From Ignavibacteria bacterium UBA2333 (GTDB taxonomy: Bacteria; Bacteroidota; Ignavibacteria; Kapaibacteriales; Kapaibacteriaceae), in the NCBI GenBank assembly GCA_002344895.1, contig DDUR01000026.1, positions 1-6,269 of the forward strand: DNA of 6,269 nucleotides. Reading direction: 5' to 3'. Of the stretch, positions 1 through 3,747 are shown one piece after another; the first letter of the stretch is position 1; the number at the start of each line of letters is the position of its first letter. Position numbers and translations under genes: made by a program. A model generated the notes under the pieces. It saw only the letters and a program-made list of their open reading frames with translations, ran no database searches and was not told the DNA's origin.

Positions 1-49
1 CCGGGAGAAGTCTCCCGGAGAATCGTCCCGGAGATGTTCGTCGGGAAAT
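1..49. repeat. Tandem array of a 13-bp palindrome (TTCTCCSGGAGAA-like)
   Basis: Three copies of a palindromic 13-mer lie head to tail with centres at 3, 16 and 29, exactly 13 bp apart. Copy 1 is cut by the window edge (CCGGGAGAA, 1-9). Copy 2 is GTCTCCCGGAGAA (10-22), 12 of 13 against the form TTCTCCCGGAGAA. Copy 3 (23-35) keeps the core TCCCGGAGA. A decayed fourth copy may sit at 37-49 (TTCGTCGGGAAAT). Copies 1 and 2 together also make a perfect 8-bp inverted repeat (1-8 with 11-18). Single copies of the same palindrome occur in two other upstream regions of the window (2514-2526 and 6239-6251), so this is not simply a local hairpin. A multi-dimer operator is the preferred reading. An upstream terminator stem is possible for the 1-18 part but has no T-run after it. 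Confidence 0.6.
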
Positions 50-64
50 GTGACATCCGTCATA
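49..64. promoter_or_regulatory. Crp/Fnr-family-like site TGTGA-N6-TCATA
   Basis: TGTGA (49-53), six bases, then TCATA (60-64) matches 9 of 10 defined positions of the classical CRP consensus TGTGA-N6-TCACA. It lies 55 bp ahead of the DUF2892 start codon, directly after the palindrome array. Crp/Fnr regulators are widespread, but their exact site preference in this lineage is unknown and a short motif like this can arise by chance. Confidence 0.3.
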
Positions 65-70
65 GTATCG

Positions 71-94
71 ACAATGCCGATACAGGAACATTGT
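71..94. promoter_or_regulatory. Inverted repeat ACAATG-N12-CATTGT
   Basis: Perfect 6-bp arms (71-76 and 89-94) are spaced so that equivalent points are 18 bp apart. A second dyad, TATCG (66-70) with CGATA (78-82), overlaps it. Both lie between the Crp-like site and the ribosome binding site of the DUF2892 gene. They may be operator elements or a leader hairpin. I could not identify a convincing -35/-10 or -33/-7 pair here. Confidence 0.25.
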
Positions 95-105
95 ACCACA
101 CAACA

Positions 106-112
106 AAGGAGG
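106..112 (+). promoter_or_regulatory. Strong Shine-Dalgarno sequence for the DUF2892 gene
   Basis: AAGGAGG lies 7 nt before the ATG at 120, an ideal spacing that fixes this start. It contrasts with the weak or absent ribosome binding sites of the regulator and secreted-protein genes in the same window, so this small protein may be translated much more efficiently. Confidence 0.85.
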
Positions 113-119
113 TCTTACG

Positions 120-332
120 ATGATCCGGAATATTGGTCCCGCCGATCGCACAGTCAGGCTACTTCTTGCAGTGGTCGGTCTTGTGATGCTCGTTACCGGT
201 AGCGTTTCTGGTGTGTGGTTCACCGTCGTCACCATTGTTACGGCACTGCTCGTCATCACAGCATTGGTGAGAACATGCCCGGTCTACATTCCTTTGGGAT
301 TGTCAACCGATAAGGTGACGAAGGAGTCGTAA
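120..332 (+). CDS. DUF2892 family small inner-membrane protein (YgaP-type membrane domain)
   Basis: A 70-residue protein with the full DUF2892 (PF11127) pattern. The opening is MIRNIGPADRTVRLLL, followed by two hydrophobic helices at about residues 12-30 and 33-50 separated by a short turn (SGVW), then the family's conserved Cys-Pro motif (TCPVYIPLGLST, residues 52-63). In some proteins this domain is fused behind a rhodanese domain (YgaP, a sulfurtransferase). Here it stands alone, as it does in many bacteria. Biochemical function is unknown; a role in sulfur or thiol chemistry at the inner membrane is only suggested by the conserved Cys and the rhodanese fusions. The start is set by a perfect Shine-Dalgarno sequence. 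The upstream DNA carries the palindrome array and a Crp-like site, suggesting controlled expression. The gene converges on the TPR/LuxR-type gene. Family assignment is firm, function is not. Confidence 0.9.
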   Translation: MIRNIGPADRTVRLLLAVVGLVMLVTGSVSGVWFTVVTIVTALLVITALVRTCPVYIPLGLSTDKVTKES

Positions 333-348
333 GCCAGGAGGAGCGGGA

Positions 349-384
349 ATGTTTGTGTGTGCTAGACGCAGGTTCTGGCTATAA
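349..384 (+). other. Possible 11-codon ORF with an ideal Shine-Dalgarno sequence
   Basis: An ATG at 349 is preceded by AGGAGG (336-341) with 7-nt spacing and opens the peptide MFVCARRRFWL before a TAA stop. It begins 17 nt after the DUF2892 stop, so it would be translated from the same transcript. The peptide is too short to judge. An AGCCAG/CTGGCT inverted repeat (332-337 with 375-380) encloses most of it. The purine-rich site may be chance. Confidence 0.15.
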
Positions 385-396
385 AGCGGCAACCGC
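379..396 (-). terminator. Weak hairpin followed by TTTAT, possible end of the regulator transcript
   Basis: On the minus strand GCGG-TTG-CCGC (396-386) is followed by TTTATAG. This is the only hairpin downstream of the TPR/LuxR-type gene with any T-run behind it. The stem is only 4 bp and lies about 135 nt past the stop codon, so support is weak. Confidence 0.2.
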
Positions 397-418
397 GCCG
401 TCAGAGGTACATCATTGT

Positions 419-442
419 CGACGACCTCAGGGTTTGTCGTCG
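419..442. terminator. Hairpin between convergent genes
   Basis: CGACGAC (419-425) and GTCGTCG (436-442) form a perfect 7-bp GC-rich stem with a 10-nt loop, in the gap between the convergent DUF2892 and TPR/LuxR-type genes. Position suits a bidirectional terminator, but neither side has a T-run. Confidence 0.25.
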
Positions 443-488
443 GCGACGATGCGCTCCAACGCCGCGGCTATACCGTTCAGGGGCGTGG

Positions 489-503
489 TTTGTTGACAAC
501 AAA
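489..503. repeat. 15-bp perfect palindrome TTTGTTGACAACAAA
   Basis: The palindrome is perfect around A496. Its left nine bases (TTTGTTGAC, 489-497) reappear inverted at 530-538 (GTCAACAAA), where they contain the stop codon of the TPR/LuxR-type gene. The result is a nested set of half-sites in the last part of the convergent gap. It could be a protein-binding site or an AT-rich 3'-end structure for the minus-strand transcript; no T-run makes it a standard terminator. Confidence 0.4.
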
Positions 504-530
504 ACTAGGGCTCTCTGAAGACGCTTGTGG

Positions 531-2342
531 TCAACAAATGGTAAACAGAGTTTGCCCAAGATCCTTCTCGTCCGTGATGCCGATCTTTTTACGAATACGT
601 GAGCGAAGCGTCTTTACCGACGCCGGCGTAATCATAAGGGTGCGCGCAATGTCCTTCGTTGAGAGGCCCGCCATGATGAGCATGCAGAGTCGGCGCTCCG
701 ATGAGGTTAGCTGTGGTAAGGCTGATGCGATACGACGATGAAGGCTGGGATCTGCCGTTGCAAGGGCTGAATCGACATTACCGAGTCGTCCATCACGCGA
801 TTGATTCGCCCGTAAGTTCGCCATGAGCCTGCGTAGACCGTCATGTGATTGGATTTGCGAACCAAAGGACTTTTCAACCTCACGTTCGAGTGATTGCAGT
901 TCTCGTTCCCGTTGAAGAAGAAGGATGGATGCGCTGACCTCTGAGGCGAGTCGTGTTCGACGACGACTTTCCGCCGACGAGAGAGCGTCCGCAAACAATG
1001 CAATGACGGGTTTTTCCCCTTCGCGAAGTGCCTCAGTGTAGGCGACCAGGCATGAGTCTACATCACCGATACGTTTGTATGCCTCAGCCAATCGACGATA
1101 TGCAAGGGTCCTATCAAATCGATAGTCAGTCGCAGTGGCGCACAAAATTGCTGACTCGTAGTACTGTACAGCAGATGCTGTTTCATCGGCGAACATTGAA
1201 AAGTCACCACGAATTCTCAGCGATTCATATCGTGTCGACGGGGGGAGACCACGTGACAGAAGATCATCAAGATGTTTACACGCAAGCCGAGCTCGTCGTG
1301 TGTCATTCATTCCAATACAGGCGAGCAGCTCTCGACCCGTAAACAGTGTTTCTAGACCAAGATTCCCTAACTCTACCGACATTGTCCTACCAAGCCTTGC
1401 AGTCTGAAAAGCATCATTCCATCGCTGGAGCTCGAGGTAAACAACTGCTACCGTTGCCTGAGCCACAGCTTCAATCTGTTTTGACTGCACTCGCTGTGCT
1501 GATTGGATTACGTCCGTAAGAAGCATAAGTGCTTCGTTGTGGCGTCCAGCACGTACATAGAGTGTCGAGAGCAAATGTCGAGCAGAATCTGTGCGTTCAA
1601 TCATCCCTTCGAGCTCGGCCTCTTCAAGTGCCTTTTCAGCTAACTCGGTTGCAAGGTGCGCTTGCTGAAGATTTCGATAAGCAGTAGCCATTGATACAAG
1701 AACACCAAGCGAATCAACACGACTGCCCAAATCCTCAAACAACCGAAGTGACGTGTGATAGTGATCTAGCGCATTGATCAACTGCTCTTGGGCTCGATAT
1801 GAATGACCAAGTCTCATCTCAGCATGTGCAACGCCATAGGTATCAGAGTGGGTTAGCATAAGATCCCGACACCTCAGGAGTACCGATCGCTCACGTTCGA
1901 GTGCCTCGAGTGTTCCGGTAAACGTGCATGCGAGCATCTCAAGCCATGATTGAGAGTATTCGTCATGTGAGAGGTCAGGGTCTTGTTGAACAGTTTCCTG
2001 TAGGTGACGGAGATAGGTGACTTCTCCCGCACGGTTTGCAGCAAACATGGACTGAATGAGAACCGAGCGACGAGACTCCCACGACAAACACGCACCGTGC
2101 TCAAGAACACGGCGAGTCAGTTCAAGCGCTGCTGTACTTTTCCCTTCCTGTATGAGAATCTGGGCCTGCGTTGTATAAACGTCTGCACTGAGCTGAGGTG
2201 CGCTGATAAGGTTGTTGACGATCTCCGCGACTTCGATGGAATCGAATCGCATATGAAGTGTGTGCAGATAAGAGTCGTATGCGGCGCGAGCCGACCTAGG
2301 AGACGACAGTGCTAGTCTCTTGACATCGTCTAGCGTAATCAT
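531..2342 (-). CDS. Cytosolic TPR protein with C-terminal LuxR-type DNA-binding domain
   Basis: A 603-residue helical protein. Tetratricopeptide-like helix pairs are visible at about residues 170-203, 210-243, 251-283, 291-324 and 411-444, the best being the last (ending ALREGE). A charged coiled-coil-like segment covers about 456-495. The C-terminus (about 545-589) is a LuxR/GerE-type helix-turn-helix with the signature LTSSERRLCMLIMAGLSTKD, then VKTLRSRIRKKIGI. Bacteroidota have many TPR-coiled-coil-LuxR regulators, usually with a membrane helix before the coiled coil. None is seen here, nor a signal peptide, so this one should be soluble and sense a cytosolic ligand or protein through its TPR array. 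There is no receiver domain or LuxR autoinducer domain. The ATG at 2342 has no good Shine-Dalgarno sequence; a candidate promoter lies very close to it, so the leader may be minimal. Target genes are unknown; the receptor operon upstream is a natural candidate. Confidence 0.85.
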   Translation of the reverse strand: MITLDDVKRLALSSPRSARAAYDSYLHTLHMRFDSIEVAEIVNNLISAPQLSADVYTTQAQILIQEGKSTAALELTRRVLEHGACLSWESRRSVLIQSMFAANRAGEVTYLRHLQETVQQDPDLSHDEYSQSWLEMLACTFTGTLEALERERSVLLRCRDLMLTHSDTYGVAHAEMRLGHSYRAQEQLINALDHYHTSLRLFEDLGSRVDSLGVLVSMATAYRNLQQAHLATELAEKALEEAELEGMIERTDSARHLLSTLYVRAGRHNEALMLLTDVIQSAQRVQSKQIEAVAQATVAVVYLELQRWNDAFQTARLGRTMSVELGNLGLETLFTGRELLACIGMNDTRRARLACKHLDDLLSRGLPPSTRYESLRIRGDFSMFADETASAVQYYESAILCATATDYRFDRTLAYRRLAEAYKRIGDVDSCLVAYTEALREGEKPVIALFADALSSAESRRRTRLASEVSASILLLQRERELQSLEREVEKSFGSQIQSHDGLRRLMANLRANQSRDGRLGNVDSALATADPSLHRRIASALPQLTSSERRLCMLIMAGLSTKDIARTLMITPASVKTLRSRIRKKIGITDEKDLGQTLFTIC

Positions 2343-2349
2343 TGTCCAA

Positions 2350-2377
2350 CGAAAATAGCACGAAGCACGAATGTCAA
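2350..2377 (-). promoter_or_regulatory. Candidate promoter of the TPR/LuxR-type gene
   Basis: On the minus strand a perfect TTGACA (2377-2372) is followed, after 14 bp, by TATTTTCG (2357-2350), 7 of 8 against the Bacteroidota -7 element TAnnTTTG. The distance from TTG to TA is 17 bp, which suits the -33/-7 promoters of this phylum better than sigma-70 spacing. Transcription would begin only a few bases before the ATG at 2342, consistent with the missing ribosome binding site. The 14-bp spacer is exactly two copies of TTCGTGC. Confidence 0.45.
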
Positions 2378-2396
2378 CGGTCGCCTATGAGCTCGG

Positions 2397-2428
2397 TCCT
2401 GTATTCGTGGCCCAAAGCGGATACAGGA
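2397..2428. repeat. Inverted repeat upstream of the regulator promoter
   Basis: TCCTGTAT (2397-2404) pairs perfectly with ATACAGGA (2421-2428). With one T-G pair and two further C-G pairs the plus-strand stem reaches 11 bp around a 10-nt loop; the minus-strand version has an A-C mismatch instead. It lies about 20 bp upstream of the TTGACA element of the regulator gene, so it may be an operator. The right arm with its neighbouring base (GATACAGGA) also occurs at 79-87 ahead of the DUF2892 gene. Confidence 0.35.
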
Positions 2429-2513
2429 GCAAGCCTCAAGAGATCACTTTTCCCTACACATCACACGTACACGTCTAGCTGTCTGTGAAACGTGGATAAG
2501 GGTATTGTTCAAT

Positions 2514-2526
2514 TTCTCCCGGAGAA
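2514..2526. promoter_or_regulatory. Palindromic box TTCTCCCGGAGAA upstream of the regulator gene
   Basis: A perfect 6-1-6 palindrome lies in the 201-bp gap between the secreted-protein gene and the TPR/LuxR-type gene, about 170 bp before the latter's start. Read toward the regulator gene it is followed directly by ATTG, exactly as in the copy ahead of the receptor gene. A second 11-bp palindrome, AGAACGGTTCT (2523-2533), overlaps its right arm. There is no loop and no T-run, so a terminator is unlikely; a binding site for a dimeric regulator is the preferred reading. Confidence 0.5.
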
Positions 2527-2543
2527 CGGTTCTAAGGACATGA

Positions 2544-3692
2544 CTAGTGCAGGACACGAGGCACAAAAATGTAGTCATCACCATTACGAACAATCACACT
2601 CATGTCATTGTTGTAGACCTCGAAGACCTCATCGCCCTGTACAGGTAAGACGTACGTTTCATTGGCTATCATTGATATGATCTGAACGTGTCGCGATTCA
2701 TCCATACGAACGTTGGCACCACTGTGTGCGATTGATCCAGCTCCTTTCGGGAGCTTCCGCATTGTTCTTGTTGTCATCGGATCGAAATCAAATGTTCCGG
2801 AGAGAAGATGAAGTCGCAAGAACGGTTTAAATGGTACAGAGTCGGGCCGAACGGTCCTTTCCCACTCTGTATTCCTTGTAATAGTTGTCATTGTAGCACC
2901 AGATACAAGATCGATACCAAACGCATGCACGCTCATAAAATTGCCCGTTGCCGTGTCGATAATGATCTGATCTACTCCGAGTAGCTTCGCGGAATACGTA
3001 GGTCCAGGCTCACCGCTTTGTGCGTGAAACGAACGGACTTCGCATCGTGTGCAGTTTTGGCCGTCTACAACTGCATATACCCTTGCGTTAGCACGACTAA
3101 AGTAGACGCGATGGATGTTGCCAACATCACGTTTACTCAGTAACAGTAACAAACTGTCGCGACCGGGTCGACTCATATACAACTCGGAACTTCCAACCTG
3201 TAGGAAGTTCGTTTCATATGGCGTTGACAAGAGATCAGAAACACATGCGCCGTTCCGACGCACCTGACGTATTTGAAACGATGCCGGTATGTTTTCGGCG
3301 TTCTGCAACGGAATGTAGGAAACGAGGAAGCCATCTGCCACCGTATAGCGATACAACTTTCTGGACGTATGGTGAACGTATGTGTCGGTTAAAGGATCGA
3401 CGACAATCTGCGAACCACGTTCGAGAATGATTGTATCAACTCGTATAACATCTGGACCACTGATAGACATTCGATCGATGACAATGACATTAGCAGCCGT
3501 GTCACGTCGGGTTCGAAGAAACACCTTTCCGTCGGCCGATAATCCACTTTGATTGTGGTCCGGTCTCAGTGATAGTTGTGAAAGATCGACGGCCTGTGTC
3601 GATCGTTTACGTGGAGTATCTGAGACTGCTGCAGTGAAGGCTGATATACACAGCACAAATACAATGGCGAGGGTTACGATGCGAGCTTTCAT
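2544..3692 (-). CDS. Secreted protein of unknown function, possibly beta-propeller-like
   Basis: From the ATG at 3692 the product has 382 residues. It opens with a clear signal peptide (MKAR, then a hydrophobic run to about residue 22, likely cut near AAVS), so it should enter the periplasm or be exported. No lipobox is seen: the Cys in the hydrophobic run follows Leu. The mature part is rich in short strands alternating with turns (for example IVVDPLTDTYV at 96-106 and IIIDTATGNF at 243-252), suggesting a propeller or other all-beta fold, but no family is recognised. A CTRC motif (Cys214, Cys217) plus Cys150 are the only mature cysteines. An in-frame ATG six codons earlier (3710) is possible; the later one gives a better signal peptide, and neither has a Shine-Dalgarno sequence. 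It follows the receptor gene by 55 bp and is probably in the same operon, so a surface or periplasmic partner role is inferred from context only. Confidence 0.75.
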   Translation of the reverse strand: MKARIVTLAIVFVLCISAFTAAVSDTPRKRSTQAVDLSQLSLRPDHNQSGLSADGKVFLRTRRDTAANVIVIDRMSISGPDVIRVDTIILERGSQIVVDPLTDTYVHHTSRKLYRYTVADGFLVSYIPLQNAENIPASFQIRQVRRNGACVSDLLSTPYETNFLQVGSSELYMSRPGRDSLLLLLSKRDVGNIHRVYFSRANARVYAVVDGQNCTRCEVRSFHAQSGEPGPTYSAKLLGVDQIIIDTATGNFMSVHAFGIDLVSGATMTTITRNTEWERTVRPDSVPFKPFLRLHLLSGTFDFDPMTTRTMRKLPKGAGSIAHSGANVRMDESRHVQIISMIANETYVLPVQGDEVFEVYNNDMSVIVRNGDDYIFVPRVLH

Positions 3693-3693
3693 G

Positions 3694-3716
3694 TACCGAA
3701 ACTGACACATTCGGTA
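3694..3716 (-). promoter_or_regulatory. Leader hairpin against the start codon of the secreted-protein gene
   Basis: TACCGAA (3694-3700) and TTCGGTA (3710-3716) form a perfect 7-bp inverted repeat with a 9-nt loop. On the minus-strand transcript the stem ends one base before the chosen AUG (3692-3690) and covers the place where a ribosome binding site would be. It also contains the alternative upstream AUG (3710-3708). It could restrain translation or be an operator at DNA level. Confidence 0.4.
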
Positions 3717-3725
3717 TGAAACACC

Positions 3726-3745
3726 ATCTTAGCAAAATCTTAGCA
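3726..3745 (-). repeat. 9-bp direct repeat with 11-bp period
   Basis: Read on the minus strand, TGCTAAGAT occurs twice, separated by TT (3745-3737 and 3734-3726). The repeat sits just after the receptor stop codon and ahead of the secreted-protein gene. Direct repeats with an 11-bp period, one helical turn, are typical binding sites of OmpR/PhoB-type response regulators. A duplication by slippage is the alternative. Confidence 0.45.
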
Positions 3746-3747
3746 GT

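Noticed and set aside
415..741. Plus-strand open frame of 108 codons starting with TTG
   Set aside because: More than half lies antisense to the conserved helix-turn-helix end of the TPR/LuxR-type gene, there is no ribosome binding site, and the product has no recognisable pattern.
2514..2533. Intrinsic terminator for the secreted-protein gene
   Set aside because: The palindrome has no loop and is not followed by a T-run on the minus strand. The recurrence of the same sequence ahead of other genes fits a binding site better.
2492..2680. Plus-strand open frame of 62 codons crossing the box at 2514-2526
   Set aside because: It runs antisense into the secreted-protein gene, has no ribosome binding site, and gives a His/Cys-rich product typical of a shadow frame.
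2735..2755. GCTCC/GGAGC hairpin resembling the shared box
   Set aside because: It lies inside the secreted-protein coding sequence, has a 5-bp loop in place of a single centre base, and does not match TTCTCCSGGAGAA.
3640..3692. Lipoprotein signal in the secreted protein
   Set aside because: The Cys in the hydrophobic segment is preceded by Leu and lies mid-helix, which does not match a lipobox.
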